A stretch of 64,000 nt of DNA from an uncultured Agromyces sp. GTDB lineage: Bacteria; Actinomycetota; Actinomycetes; Actinomycetales; Microbacteriaceae. Location: the NCBI GenBank assembly GCA_913053875.1, contig CAJXGN010000001.1, forward strand, positions 434,001 to 498,000, given 5' to 3'. The translations under genes and the position numbers were made by a program. A model generated the notes under the pieces. It worked only from the letters and a program-made list of their open reading frames with translations. It made no database searches and was not told the DNA's origin. Shown here in pieces: positions 18,862 to 28,038 of this stretch (position 1 is the stretch's first letter; every line of letters begins with the position of its first letter).

Positions 18862-20160
18862 TCAGGGGCGACCCATGCCGTGGTACGAGAAGCCGGCGTC
18901 GCGCCAGTCGGCCGGGGAGAGCACGTTGCGTCCGTCGATGATCACGGGCGAGGCCACGAGCCCGGCGACCGCCGCGGGATCGAGGTCGCGGTACTCGCGC
19001 CATTCCGTGACGAGCACGACCAGGTCGGCGTCGCGCAGCGCGTCGTCGGTCGACTCCGCGTACTCGAGCTGCGGATGCCTCGCGCGGGCGTTCTCGATGC
19101 CCTGCGGGTCGGTCGCGACGACGTCGGCGCCGAGCCCCTTCAGCTGCACCGCGACGTCGAGCGCGGGCGAGTCGCGCACGTCGTCGGAGTCGGGCTTGAA
19201 CGTGACCCCGAGCACCGCGATCTTCGCGGTGTGGATGCGACCGTCGAGCGCCTCGACCGCGAGGTCGACGACGCGCTGGCGGCGACGCAGGTTGATCGCG
19301 TCGACCTCCTTGAGGAACGCCACCGACTCGCCGCGGCCGAGCTCCTCGGCGCGCGCGCTGAATGCGCGGATGTCCTTCGGGAGGCATCCGCCCCCGAACC
19401 CGACGCCGGCGTTCAGGAAGCGACGGCCGATGCGCGCGTCGTGGCCGATCGCGTCGGCCAGCGCAGTGACGTCGGCCCCGGTCGACTCGGCGATCTCGGC
19501 CATCGCGTTGATGAAGCTGATCTTGGTGGCGAGGAAGGCGTTGGCGGACACCTTGACGAGCTCCGCCGTGGCGAAGTCGGTCGTGATGCGGGGCGTGCCC
19601 GCCTCGAGCGCCTGTGCGTAGACCTCGTCGAGGAGGTCCGCTGCGCGCTGGTCGGCCACGCCGTAGACCAGCCGGTCGGGACGGATGGTGTCCTCCACCG
19701 CGAAGCCCTCGCGCAGGAACTCGGGGTTCCACGCGAGGCTCGCCTCGCTGCCCGCGGCGACCTTCTCGGCGAGCCGCGCGGCCGTTCCGACCGGCACCGT
19801 GCTCTTGCCGACCACGAGGCTGCCCGGCTTCAGGTGCGGGATGAGCCCGTCGACGGCTGCGTCGACGTAGGTGAGGTCCGCGGCGTGGCCGCCCTGGACC
19901 TGGGGCGTGCCGACGGCGATGAAGTGCACGTCGGCATCGGCCGCCGCGGCGGAGTCGGTGCTGAAGCGCAGCCGGCCGCTCGCCGTCGCGGAGGTCAGGA
20001 TCTCGGGGAGCCCGGGCTCGTAGAACGGCGGGGCCCCGGCGGCGAGCCTGGCGATCTTCGCCTCGTCGACGTCGATGCCGATCACATCGTGTCCGAGCTC
20101 CGCCATCGCGGACGCGTGCACCGCGCCCAGGTAGCCGCAGCCGATCACCGAGATTCTCAA
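18862..20160 (-). CDS. UDP-glucose 6-dehydrogenase
   Basis: 432 residues. It oxidises UDP-glucose to UDP-glucuronate with NAD. The N-terminal Rossmann motif is GCGYLGAVHASAMAELGHDV, and the active-site Cys is in GVGFGGGCLPKDI; NPEFLREGFAVED and the C-terminal VTFKPDSDDVRDSPALD region are also typical. The start is TTG at 20160 (read as Met), supported by GAGGAGGAACA immediately upstream; no other in-frame start fits. Together with the adjacent sugar transferase and the LCP gene it points to a uronic-acid-containing surface polymer. Confidence 0.94.
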   Translation of the reverse strand: MRISVIGCGYLGAVHASAMAELGHDVIGIDVDEAKIARLAAGAPPFYEPGLPEILTSATASGRLRFSTDSAAAADADVHFIAVGTPQVQGGHAADLTYVDAAVDGLIPHLKPGSLVVGKSTVPVGTAARLAEKVAAGSEASLAWNPEFLREGFAVEDTIRPDRLVYGVADQRAADLLDEVYAQALEAGTPRITTDFATAELVKVSANAFLATKISFINAMAEIAESTGADVTALADAIGHDARIGRRFLNAGVGFGGGCLPKDIRAFSARAEELGRGESVAFLKEVDAINLRRRQRVVDLAVEALDGRIHTAKIAVLGVTFKPDSDDVRDSPALDVAVQLKGLGADVVATDPQGIENARARHPQLEYAESTDDALRDADLVVLVTEWREYRDLDPAAVAGLVASPVIIDGRNVLSPADWRDAGFSYHGMGRP

Positions 20161-20218
20161 TGTTCCTCCTCTAGAGCGGCTTCAATTCTCTCCTACGCGC
20201 GGGCCGCGCGCACATCGC

Positions 20219-21313
20219 TCACGCGGCCGCGCGATCGCGGCCGCTGATCCAGCGGAAGAGGGCTTCGAGCGGGCCCCGACCGACCCACGCTCGCCACGCG
20301 AGCGCGAACGCCATCGAGCCGGCGACGGTCGCCGCGAGCAGTACCCAGGAGTCGTCCTCGGGCACGCCGTCCTCGATGCGGATCGCCTGCGAGATGACGA
20401 CGATGTGCGCCGTGTAGATGGTCAACGGCATCGCACCCATCGCCGACAGCGGGGACAGCAGGATGCGGGCCACGCGCGTCGTGGCATCCGTGCCCCACTG
20501 CGTGACGGAGACGAGCGCCGCGGTGAGCGCGAGGCCCGCACCCACGTTCGCGAGGCTCACGAGGGACGTGCCGACCGCGTCGGCAGCAGTTCCCGCGCCG
20601 GCGTCGAGCAGTGCGTTGCCCGGGAGGTAGGCGACCACCGCCGCCAGCGCGACCAGCCCGGTGATCGCAACCGTGGCCGGACGCTGCAGCCCGTAGCGGG
20701 CGACCGCGAGCCCGACCAGCATCACCGGCACCCAGACGATCACCGGGTACGACCCTGCGATGAACCAGTCGGTGAGCAGGAAGGTGCGGCCGCGCCGCGC
20801 ATCCTGCACCGCATCGGTCGCGCTGAGCGCGACCGCGAGACCGGGGGCGATCACCAGCAGCCCCGCGCCCAGCCCCAGCAGGGCGGGCCGGGGCAGGAAG
20901 AGGAGCGGAAGCAGCAGCAGGAACGCGATGCCGTACTCGTCGAGGATCACCGACGCCAGCGGTTGCAGTACGAACGTGAGGAGCAGGCCGAGCAGCAGCA
21001 GGAGCGCTGCCCGCACGGCCAGCTGGCGGCGCTGCTCCGCGCGGCCGGACGGGTCGGTCGGGCGTATGCCGCCCGTCAGCAGGCCCAGTCCGATGCCCGC
21101 GGCGAGCGCGAACAGCAGCCGGGGCCGTTCGTCCGCGACGCTCAGCAGGGTCGCCTCGAGCGACCCCGTGGCGGCTGCAGGGGCGAGGTGCGCGATGAAC
21201 ATGCCCACCAGGGCGATGCCCCGCGCCGCGTCGACGCCGTCGATTCGGCGTCCCTCGGCGAAGCGCGCCGGGACGCTCTCGTGCCGGACCGGGGCATCGC
21301 GCATGGCAGCCAT
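20219..21313 (-). CDS. Polytopic membrane protein, DUF1624/DUF418-like (heparan N-acetyltransferase-like)
   Basis: 364 residues with about ten membrane helices. The N-terminal RRIDGVDAARGIALVGMFIAHL is the signature of the DUF1624/YeiB superfamily, related to heparan-alpha-glucosaminide N-acetyltransferase, and the C-terminal part (MGAMPLTIYTAHIVVIS, LEALFRWISGR) matches DUF418. It may acylate a surface glycan or peptidoglycan component, but no active site is proven. GGAGAG stands upstream of the ATG at 21313; the ATG at 21304 is also possible. It shares orientation with the polysaccharide genes. Confidence 0.8.
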   Translation of the reverse strand: MAAMRDAPVRHESVPARFAEGRRIDGVDAARGIALVGMFIAHLAPAAATGSLEATLLSVADERPRLLFALAAGIGLGLLTGGIRPTDPSGRAEQRRQLAVRAALLLLLGLLLTFVLQPLASVILDEYGIAFLLLLPLLFLPRPALLGLGAGLLVIAPGLAVALSATDAVQDARRGRTFLLTDWFIAGSYPVIVWVPVMLVGLAVARYGLQRPATVAITGLVALAAVVAYLPGNALLDAGAGTAADAVGTSLVSLANVGAGLALTAALVSVTQWGTDATTRVARILLSPLSAMGAMPLTIYTAHIVVISQAIRIEDGVPEDDSWVLLAATVAGSMAFALAWRAWVGRGPLEALFRWISGRDRAAA

Positions 21314-21444
21314 GGTCGCACAGCTCTCCGCGCCAGCGCGGAGCGGTGCGTCGGTGTCGACACGGTTGCCGCGGCGGCGGGCGACTGGCCACACTGGGCG
21401 CGAGGGCGCCTCGACGCCCTGCCGGACATTGGGGGTGTTCCGGA

Positions 21445-24273
21445 ATGAGCGAATCGACCCGCTCCGAACGTGCCGCGCGTCGGGGGCTGCGCCGCACCCG
21501 ACCGCGGAAGCCGACCCGGGTGCTCGAGATCCGCGTGCACGGCATCGCCAATGCGCCGCCCGCGGTCATGCTCGAGTCGGAGCCCGACGAGATCACGCGT
21601 CGACTGGGCGACGACCTGGGCTCGTTCTGGAGCAGGAAGGACGACGACCACGAGACGGTCGACCCCGCGTCCGGCATCGCATCGACCGAGGCGTACTCGT
21701 GGGGCAGGCTCGCCCGCACCGGCGGCACCGCCCTCGCGGCGATCGGGCGCGTCTTCGTGCACCTCGGCTGGCTGTTCGTACTGCCCTTCGGGCTCACCAA
21801 CATCGCCTACTGGACCCGCCGCATCCCGGTGCCGAAGCACGCGAACGAGGCAGGCTGGACCGCCGGGCGGGGCGCGCGCACCCTGCGGTTGTTCGCGCTG
21901 ACCCTCACGCTCGTCTACATGACCGCGTTCATGTCAGTGGCGGTGGATCTCGTGGGCGTGCAGTGCTTCCGCGACGGACAGGTCTGCGCGGCACTGCCCG
22001 CGATGCTCGACGGGCTGCTCGGCCTCGACCGCAACGCCCGCGCCGCCGTGTTCAGCCTCGCTCCGATCGCGGCGATGTCGCTCATCTACCTCATCTCGCG
22101 CCGAGGCCGGGTCGACTTCGAGTCGAACATCGCCGAGTTCAGCACGGCGTTCATGTCGGCCGAGCGGCGCACCCGCCCCCTGCTCGCGACGCGCGGGTTC
22201 TGGTCGATGGCCCGCGTGACGTCCACGAGCGAACAGCTCCACTTCGCCGCATCCATCGGGCTCGTCCTGCTCCTGCTGGGCTGGGACGCGGCGCTGAACG
22301 GCGACCCCGAGGCGTGCGCCGCAGGCTGCGTCGGCACGCTCGTGGCCTCCGGTCCGGTACCCGCGCTGGCCGTCGCCGTCGGAGTCGGCGTGCTCCTGGC
22401 CTCGGCGGGGTGCATCCTCGCCGCGACGAGCCCGCGGAACGGCGGGACGGCCGCTCGCGGGCGCCGACAGGGCACCGCCATGCTCGTCATCGCCGTGGTC
22501 GCGTACCTCGCCTACCTGGGGGTCACGCTCGGCACGACCTGGGCGCGAGATTCGGAGGCGGACGCGGGAGCACCGTTCGTCGGGCTCGTGGTGCTGCCGA
22601 ACGCGCTCGCCGTCGCTGCGCTCGGCGTCGCCTACGCGGGAGCCGGATGGGTGCGCGGCGTTCCTCGCGCGGTGTCGTTCACGCTGCTGCCCGGCGCGCT
22701 GCTCCTGCTGCTCGCGAGCGAGCTGGTCGACCGCTTCGGCGACCCGGATGCAGCGGTCGCCGGGCTCGCGCTGGACTGGGTGCTCCTCGTGGCCGCGGTG
22801 CTGTGCGTGGTCGCGTACTTCCTCGTCGTGTGGGGGCGGCGGCGGTTCACCGACACCCGGTTCGTGGCGTGGGCCGGCATGGGCCCGGCCGTCGGCATGC
22901 TGCTCGCGCTGCTCACGTCGATGATCATCTCGAGCCTGCTGGTGCTGGGCGTGAGCTCGTGGTTGGGGACGTCGACCGATCAGGGCGAGACCTCGTTCAT
23001 CTGGCGCACGCCGCCCGAGCCCGGCACGACCGCGCTCGACGTGCCCAACGCATACGAGCGGTACAGCGTGGTGATCGCGGCGATCGCCCTGCTCACCCTC
23101 GTGGTCGCCGGCGCGTCCGTGCTGCGCGCGCTCACCCGGAGCACGCAGTTCACCGTGCCGCCGCTCGCGGGGGCGAGCGGATCGGGCGACTCGGACGCGA
23201 CCCTGCTCGGCACCGACGCTCCCCCGCCCGACTACGCCGCCCGGGAGTCGCGCGATGCCCTCGTCGGCCGCGCCCGGCGCGTCGTGGGCGCGCGGGGCTC
23301 GGCGACCATCGTGCATCGTGGTGAGGGGGTGCTGGGCGTGGTCGCGGTGCTCGCGGCGATCGGCTTCCTTCCGCTCACGTCGAGCCTCGCGTTCGACACC
23401 GCGCGCGAACTCGTTCCCGACGCCATCGCGACGGGCATCCGCGACGCCGCGGTCGCGATCCTCGCGCTCGTCGCGATCGCGGCGGTCGGCGCGGTCGCCG
23501 CGCGAGCGGCCTCGCACACCGAGCGGCCGCTGGCGCTGCTCTGGGACATCATGTGCTTCTTCCCGCGCGCCGGCCACCCGTTCGCCCCGCCCTGCTACGG
23601 CGAGCGCGCGGTGCCCGAGCTCACGGCCCGCACCTGCGCGTGGCTGCGGGACACGAGCCGCGGCCCGACCGGGGCGATCATCGCGGCCCACTCGATGGGC
23701 ACCGTGATCGCGGCGGCGTCGATCCTCGCGCTGTCGAACGAGCGCGTGACCCGTGGGCTCCCCCGTGGGGAACCGGGGGACGACCGTGCCTGCGCCGCGG
23801 ACCGCGTCGCACTGCTGTCGTACGGCACGCAGCTCCGCGCGTACTTCAGCCGCTTCTTCCCCTCGGTGCTCGGGCCGCAGGTGCTCGGCGTGCCGGGCTG
23901 CCGGGCACCGTCGCTGTGGGAGCCCGACCCGTGGCGCGCGCAGGTCCATCTCGAGTGGCCCGACCTGTTCCCGGGCCCCTCCGCCCGCGGCGTCGACCCG
24001 TTCGCGGACGACCGCTCCGACGAGACCCTCGCGAGCGTGCTCGGCTACGACGGCGACCCGGCGACGCCGCCGCGCTGGCGGAGCCTGTGGCGCCGAACCG
24101 ACTACCTGGGGTTCCCCGCGTTCGGGTACAACGCGGCCGGCAACCCGGTCGACCGGGGCGCGACCGAGAGCGCGCCCGACCGGTACATCTGGGGCATCGC
24201 GAAGCACAACGACTACCTGCCGACCCCGCAGTACCGGACGGCACGCGACGAGCTGGTCGCGTCGCTGCGATAG
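21445..24273 (+). CDS. Large polytopic membrane protein with split alpha/beta-hydrolase features
   Basis: 942 residues. The N-terminal segment VLEIRVHGIANAPPAVMLESE resembles a first hydrolase strand with an HG oxyanion turn. It is followed by roughly ten or more membrane helices (residues about 90-690), then a nucleophile-elbow-like GAIIAAHSMGTVIAAASIL and a C-terminal IWGIAKHNDYLPTPQYR, where His could complete a triad. I infer a serine hydrolase interrupted by a long membrane insert; no catalysis is proven. There is no clear ribosome-binding site before the ATG at 21445. It stands alone, convergent with tdk. Confidence 0.75.
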   Translation: MSESTRSERAARRGLRRTRPRKPTRVLEIRVHGIANAPPAVMLESEPDEITRRLGDDLGSFWSRKDDDHETVDPASGIASTEAYSWGRLARTGGTALAAIGRVFVHLGWLFVLPFGLTNIAYWTRRIPVPKHANEAGWTAGRGARTLRLFALTLTLVYMTAFMSVAVDLVGVQCFRDGQVCAALPAMLDGLLGLDRNARAAVFSLAPIAAMSLIYLISRRGRVDFESNIAEFSTAFMSAERRTRPLLATRGFWSMARVTSTSEQLHFAASIGLVLLLLGWDAALNGDPEACAAGCVGTLVASGPVPALAVAVGVGVLLASAGCILAATSPRNGGTAARGRRQGTAMLVIAVVAYLAYLGVTLGTTWARDSEADAGAPFVGLVVLPNALAVAALGVAYAGAGWVRGVPRAVSFTLLPGALLLLLASELVDRFGDPDAAVAGLALDWVLLVAAVLCVVAYFLVVWGRRRFTDTRFVAWAGMGPAVGMLLALLTSMIISSLLVLGVSSWLGTSTDQGETSFIWRTPPEPGTTALDVPNAYERYSVVIAAIALLTLVVAGASVLRALTRSTQFTVPPLAGASGSGDSDATLLGTDAPPPDYAARESRDALVGRARRVVGARGSATIVHRGEGVLGVVAVLAAIGFLPLTSSLAFDTARELVPDAIATGIRDAAVAILALVAIAAVGAVAARAASHTERPLALLWDIMCFFPRAGHPFAPPCYGERAVPELTARTCAWLRDTSRGPTGAIIAAHSMGTVIAAASILALSNERVTRGLPRGEPGDDRACAADRVALLSYGTQLRAYFSRFFPSVLGPQVLGVPGCRAPSLWEPDPWRAQVHLEWPDLFPGPSARGVDPFADDRSDETLASVLGYDGDPATPPRWRSLWRRTDYLGFPAFGYNAAGNPVDRGATESAPDRYIWGIAKHNDYLPTPQYRTARDELVASLR

Positions 24274-24275
24274 GC

Positions 24276-24293
24276 GGATGCCGCCCGGCATCC
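24276..24293. terminator. Short hairpin between convergent genes (GGATGCC inverted pair)
   Basis: GGATGCC at 24276 and GGCATCC at 24287 with loop GCCC, three bases after the upstream stop codon. It may terminate transcription from either side; no U-run. Confidence 0.55.
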
Positions 24294-24305
24294 CCGTCCC
24301 GCCGG

Positions 24306-24917
24306 TCAGGAGCCGTCGAGCACCCCGCCCGACTCCTGCAGGTAGCAGACGCCGCACAGCGACTCGTACGTCACCTCGACGCCGTCGATCGCGACCTGGT
24401 CGCCGTCGAAGACGTAGCGCCCGTCGACGAGTCGGCCGTTGAAGATGGCCTTCCGCCCGCAGCGGCAGATCGTCTTGAGCTCCTCGAGGCTGTGCGCGAC
24501 CTCGAGCAGGCGTCGGCTGCCCGGGAACGCGACGGTCTGGAAGTCGGTGCGTATGCCGTAGGCGAGCACGGGCACGTCGTCGAGCAGGGCCACGCGCAGC
24601 AGGTCGTCGACCTGGCGCGACGACAGGAACTGCGCCTCGTCGACGAGGAGGCAGCTCACGTCGCGGCCGTCGCGGGCCACGGATGCGGCGCGGTGGTGCT
24701 CGAACAACGCGAACGCGTCGGCGTCGGGCGCGAACACGAAGTCGACCTCGCGAGTGACGCCGAGGCGCGAGACGATGTGCTCCGCGCCCTTCGTGTCGAC
24801 GGCCGGCTTCGCCAGCAGCACGCGGTGCCCGCGCTCCTCGTAGTTGAAGGCGGCCTGGAGCAGCGCGGTGCTCTTGCCGGAGTTCATCGCGCCGTAGCGG
24901 AAGTACAGCTTCGCCAT
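24306..24917 (-). CDS. tdk: Thymidine kinase
   Basis: 203 residues, type II thymidine kinase that phosphorylates salvaged thymidine. P-loop GAMNSGKST is at residues about 10-18, the base DEAQFL follows the catalytic region, and a zinc site is formed by CRCGRKA and CGVC. Family length is normal. The ATG follows the stop of the response-regulator gene with no gap, so it is the last gene of the signalling operon, although nothing suggests a functional link. Confidence 0.96.
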   Translation of the reverse strand: MAKLYFRYGAMNSGKSTALLQAAFNYEERGHRVLLAKPAVDTKGAEHIVSRLGVTREVDFVFAPDADAFALFEHHRAASVARDGRDVSCLLVDEAQFLSSRQVDDLLRVALLDDVPVLAYGIRTDFQTVAFPGSRRLLEVAHSLEELKTICRCGRKAIFNGRLVDGRYVFDGDQVAIDGVEVTYESLCGVCYLQESGGVLDGS

Positions 24918-25655
24918 CTACTCGAGGAGTCCGTCCTCCGCCACGCGGCGGGTGAGGTCGCTCTTGCGACTCGCGGAGCGGCCCTGGCGCGCGTACTTCT
25001 CGCGCACCCGCCGCAGGTACGTCTTCACCGTCTCATAGCTCACGCCCATCGCGTCGGCGGTCTCGGCGGTGGAGCGCCCGCCGACGTAGAGGCGCACGGC
25101 GGTGAGCTCCGAGCTGCTGAGCGCCGGCGCGGGCGGCGGGGCCGGTGGATCGGGCGTCGTGCCGTGCGCCTCGTCGACGCCGAGCCACGGTGCGAAGGTC
25201 ACCTCGCCGGCGCGGCCGGCCGCGGGTGCGACCGCGGGGGACGTGCCCGTGGTACGGCGCGCGAGCACGAGCCGCGCGACATCGAGCACGAGGGCGCCGC
25301 TCGCCGACTTGGCGACGAACGCGGCCGCGCCGGCGGCGATCGCGCGGTCGCGCGCGTCGCGGGAGTCGAGCGCGCTGACGACGATCACGGCGGCTCCGGC
25401 CGCGCGGCACGCGCGTACGCGCGACTCGATGGATACGGGCTCGGCGAGCTGGAAGTCCATGACGACCAGGTCGACGGGGAACCGCGGCGAGCGCACGAGC
25501 TCGAGCCAGGTCGTCGCGCGCACCGCCACCTCGAGGTCGGGCGCGTTCCGCTCCACCCAGGCGACGAGCCCGTCGAGCACGATCCGGTGGTCGTCGAGCA
25601 CCGCGATCGTCGCCCGCGGAGCGGGTCGGCCGTCGCGTCCGAGATCAGCCCGCAT
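24918..25655 (-). CDS. LuxR-family (NarL-type) response regulator
   Basis: 245 residues. The receiver domain has the acidic pair in VLDDHRIVLDG, the phosphoacceptor Asp in LVVMDFQLAEP, Ser in VVVSAL and Lys in FVAKSASG. After a Pro-rich linker, the C-terminal GerE helix-turn-helix reads LSSSELTAVRLYVGGRSTAETADAMG. It should activate or repress genes when phosphorylated by the histidine kinase encoded at 26.8-28.0 kb. Its start overlaps the upstream gene by 11 bp. Target genes cannot be told from the sequence. Confidence 0.93.
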   Translation of the reverse strand: MRADLGRDGRPAPRATIAVLDDHRIVLDGLVAWVERNAPDLEVAVRATTWLELVRSPRFPVDLVVMDFQLAEPVSIESRVRACRAAGAAVIVVSALDSRDARDRAIAAGAAAFVAKSASGALVLDVARLVLARRTTGTSPAVAPAAGRAGEVTFAPWLGVDEAHGTTPDPPAPPPAPALSSSELTAVRLYVGGRSTAETADAMGVSYETVKTYLRRVREKYARQGRSASRKSDLTRRVAEDGLLE

Positions 25656-26793
25656 ACGCCAGCTCCAGGTGGATCGAGTCGTCGCGCACCTGCATCCGGG
25701 CGCGGTCGAAGTTCATGCGCGCGACGGCGAGCAGGTTGTCGGCGTCGGCCCGGAGTCCGGCGCGGGCCGGCAGGCCGGTCGCCGTCGCCGCGATGAGGCA
25801 TCCGGAGTCCTCGTCATGGACCCGCAGTTCGAGCGAGTGGCTCGACACCTGTCCGCCCGCGAGCCAGGCCACCACCGCGGCCACCGTCGCGCGCTGCGGC
25901 TCGGGAAGCCGGGAAGCGGCACCGTGCGGGTCGTCCACGCTGATGCGCGTCGATCCACGGCTGAGCTCGTACCCGACGAGGTCGTCGAGCCACGTCGCAT
26001 CCGCCCCCGCGACGAGCGCGGAGCGCAGCTGGTGCGCAAGCTCGCGGGCCCGGTCGGCCTGCGCGGGCGTGACGTTGCCCGTCGCGGTCACCTCGGCGAG
26101 CAGCGGCAGCACGTCGCGGCCGAGCACCGTGACCCGACCCTCCTGCACCGACCGCGCGATGCCGGCGCGCACCTCCCGGTCGCGTGCGAGCACCGCGACC
26201 GCGGCGCTGCGGTCGAACGCGAGCACCTCGGCCACGACCGCGCGCGAGTACCCGGCTGCGGCGGCGCCCAGCACCAGCACCGGCAGCGCGGCCACGACCA
26301 TGAAGACGGGCGGCGGCGCCTCGATGCTCGAGTACTGTCCCGACTCGAGGGTGAGGATGCCGAGGATGCCGGCGGACACGCCGCACGCGGTCAGCAGCGA
26401 CTGCCAGGAGCAGTACGGCGCGAGCGCGATCAGCATGAGCCCGACGACCATGGGCCCGACGTCGTCGGAGATCAGCCGGTTCGCTCCGGCGGTGCTCGCG
26501 CTCTCGGCGATCGCGGCGCCGATCGCGAGCGCCATGACGACCCACAGCCGCTCGTTCGACATGGGCGCCATGCGCGGAGCGGTCCAGACGATCACGCCGG
26601 CCGCCGCCGCGGCGGTGAACCCGATCGACATCGCCGACAGCACCGGGGCGACGATCTCGTCGAGATGCATGAGGACCACCGCGACGATCCCCACGACGGC
26701 GAGGCTCGCGTGCAGGATCGCGATGCCCCAGGTCGCGACGGATGCGACGGGGTCGACCGACTGCTGGGTGAGCCGCAGGCGCGCGCCCCTCAT
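25645..26793 (-). CDS. Histidine-kinase-like membrane protein lacking ATP-binding motifs
   Basis: 382 residues. About five to six membrane helices (residues 15-200) include AESASTAGANRLISDDVGPMVVGL, followed by a cytoplasmic region with VLPLLAEVTATGNVTPAQADRARELAHQLRSA and DATWLDDLVGYEL, then a C-terminal domain in the position of a HATPase. The N-box Asn and DxGxG G1 motif are absent, so it is probably catalytically dead. It overlaps the true kinase gene (ATGA) and the response regulator gene. It is clearly homologous to the C-terminal half of the 650-residue protein at 28.0-30.0 kb. Probably a sensory partner of the kinase. Confidence 0.82.
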   Translation of the reverse strand: MRGARLRLTQQSVDPVASVATWGIAILHASLAVVGIVAVVLMHLDEIVAPVLSAMSIGFTAAAAAGVIVWTAPRMAPMSNERLWVVMALAIGAAIAESASTAGANRLISDDVGPMVVGLMLIALAPYCSWQSLLTACGVSAGILGILTLESGQYSSIEAPPPVFMVVAALPVLVLGAAAAGYSRAVVAEVLAFDRSAAVAVLARDREVRAGIARSVQEGRVTVLGRDVLPLLAEVTATGNVTPAQADRARELAHQLRSALVAGADATWLDDLVGYELSRGSTRISVDDPHGAASRLPEPQRATVAAVVAWLAGGQVSSHSLELRVHDEDSGCLIAATATGLPARAGLRADADNLLAVARMNFDRARMQVRDDSIHLELAYAG

Positions 26794-27953
26794 CGTGCGT
26801 GCTCCGGAACGGCGAGCAGCACCGTGGTGCCGACGCCCGGGGTCGACCAGAGCTGCACCTCGCCGCCGACCCGCTCGATGCGCCCTCGAACGGACGCGCG
26901 GATGCCGAGGCGGTCCTCGGGCACGGCGTCGGGGTCGAACCCGCTGCCGTCGTCGACGACGGCCACCGTCAGCTCGGCGCCGTCGGTCGCGACCGACACC
27001 TCCGCCTCGTGCGCGCCGGAGTGGTCGGCGACGTTGACCAGACACTGGGTGATCGCATCGCGCAGCGCCGCCATCGCCTCCGGGTGCAGCCGGTCGATCG
27101 CCTCCGGTGTGCCCGAGACCCGCACGTCGAGCCCGTGCCGCTGCGCGATCGAGACCGCGGACTGCAGCACCGAGCGGCCGGGCTCTCGCGCCTCCTCGCT
27201 CCAGTCGCGGCCGACGATCAGCTCCAGGTCGTGCAGGATCGCGGATCGCAGCGCCGGATCGAGCGGCCCGGAACCGCGGCCGCCCAACGCGAGCAGGTGG
27301 TTGAGCGCGGTGTCGTGGAGCCGCTCCGTCGCGCGCGACTCGAACTCGCGGCGGATCTCGATCTCGCGGACGCGTCGCTGCGCGCGATGCAGGCCCGCCG
27401 CCTCGCGCCGACCCGAGCGGAGGTTGCGGGCGTCGTAGACGCGCACGGTCAGCACGAGGCCCAGCGCCACCGTCGCGGGCACGTTGAGACTCCAGGGCAG
27501 TCCGACCGCCGTGGTCGCCGTCGCGAGGGACACGAGCCCGACGAGGTAGGCCAGCAGCGCCCACCAGGCCGCGACCGCCGAGCGGGGGCGGGGCGTGCCC
27601 GAGAGGATGATGACGATCCACGGCACCGCGACCATCAGGGTGCTCGCGAAGTCGGGCAGCGGGAAGTCGGCGAGCACGAGCACGGCGACCACGTAGGTCG
27701 CGATGCCGCCCGCGACCAGGTGCAGCACGCTCGTCCAGACCGACGGTCGCGCCACCACGAGTGCGAGCGTCGCGGCCAGGCCGGTGAGCACGCCGACCGA
27801 GGCCCAGGCCCCCGGCTCGCCGGAGAGCAGCGCCGACAGGAGCGCCATCGTCCACGCGGCACCCAGGGCTGCGTACGCACCCCAGCGCATGCTCACCGTC
27901 AGCGCCCGCCCGAACACCTCAGCGACCTGCTCGCGCGGGATGCCGATGGACAT
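26790..27953 (-). CDS. Sensor histidine kinase (NarL-system type)
   Basis: 387 residues. Five to six membrane helices (residues about 20-185), then a dimerisation segment with the phosphoacceptor His in RLHDTALNHLLALG, N-box LRDAITQCLVNVADHSGAHEAEV, G1 VVDDGSGFDPDAV, and G2 GGEVQLWSTPGVGTTV. It should phosphorylate the response regulator two genes downstream. The ATG at 27953 is chosen because GGAGACATCCC precedes it; an upstream ATG at 27977 lacks this. Signal unknown; the sensor is wholly membrane-embedded. Confidence 0.92.
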   Translation of the reverse strand: MSIGIPREQVAEVFGRALTVSMRWGAYAALGAAWTMALLSALLSGEPGAWASVGVLTGLAATLALVVARPSVWTSVLHLVAGGIATYVVAVLVLADFPLPDFASTLMVAVPWIVIILSGTPRPRSAVAAWWALLAYLVGLVSLATATTAVGLPWSLNVPATVALGLVLTVRVYDARNLRSGRREAAGLHRAQRRVREIEIRREFESRATERLHDTALNHLLALGGRGSGPLDPALRSAILHDLELIVGRDWSEEAREPGRSVLQSAVSIAQRHGLDVRVSGTPEAIDRLHPEAMAALRDAITQCLVNVADHSGAHEAEVSVATDGAELTVAVVDDGSGFDPDAVPEDRLGIRASVRGRIERVGGEVQLWSTPGVGTTVLLAVPEHAR

Positions 27954-28038
27954 GGGATGTCTCCGTGTGCGCCGCACGCGACGGTCCGGCGCGGCATCGG
28001 GTGGATCGCCGGCGGGTCCGGCAGGTGCGTGGGCCCGA

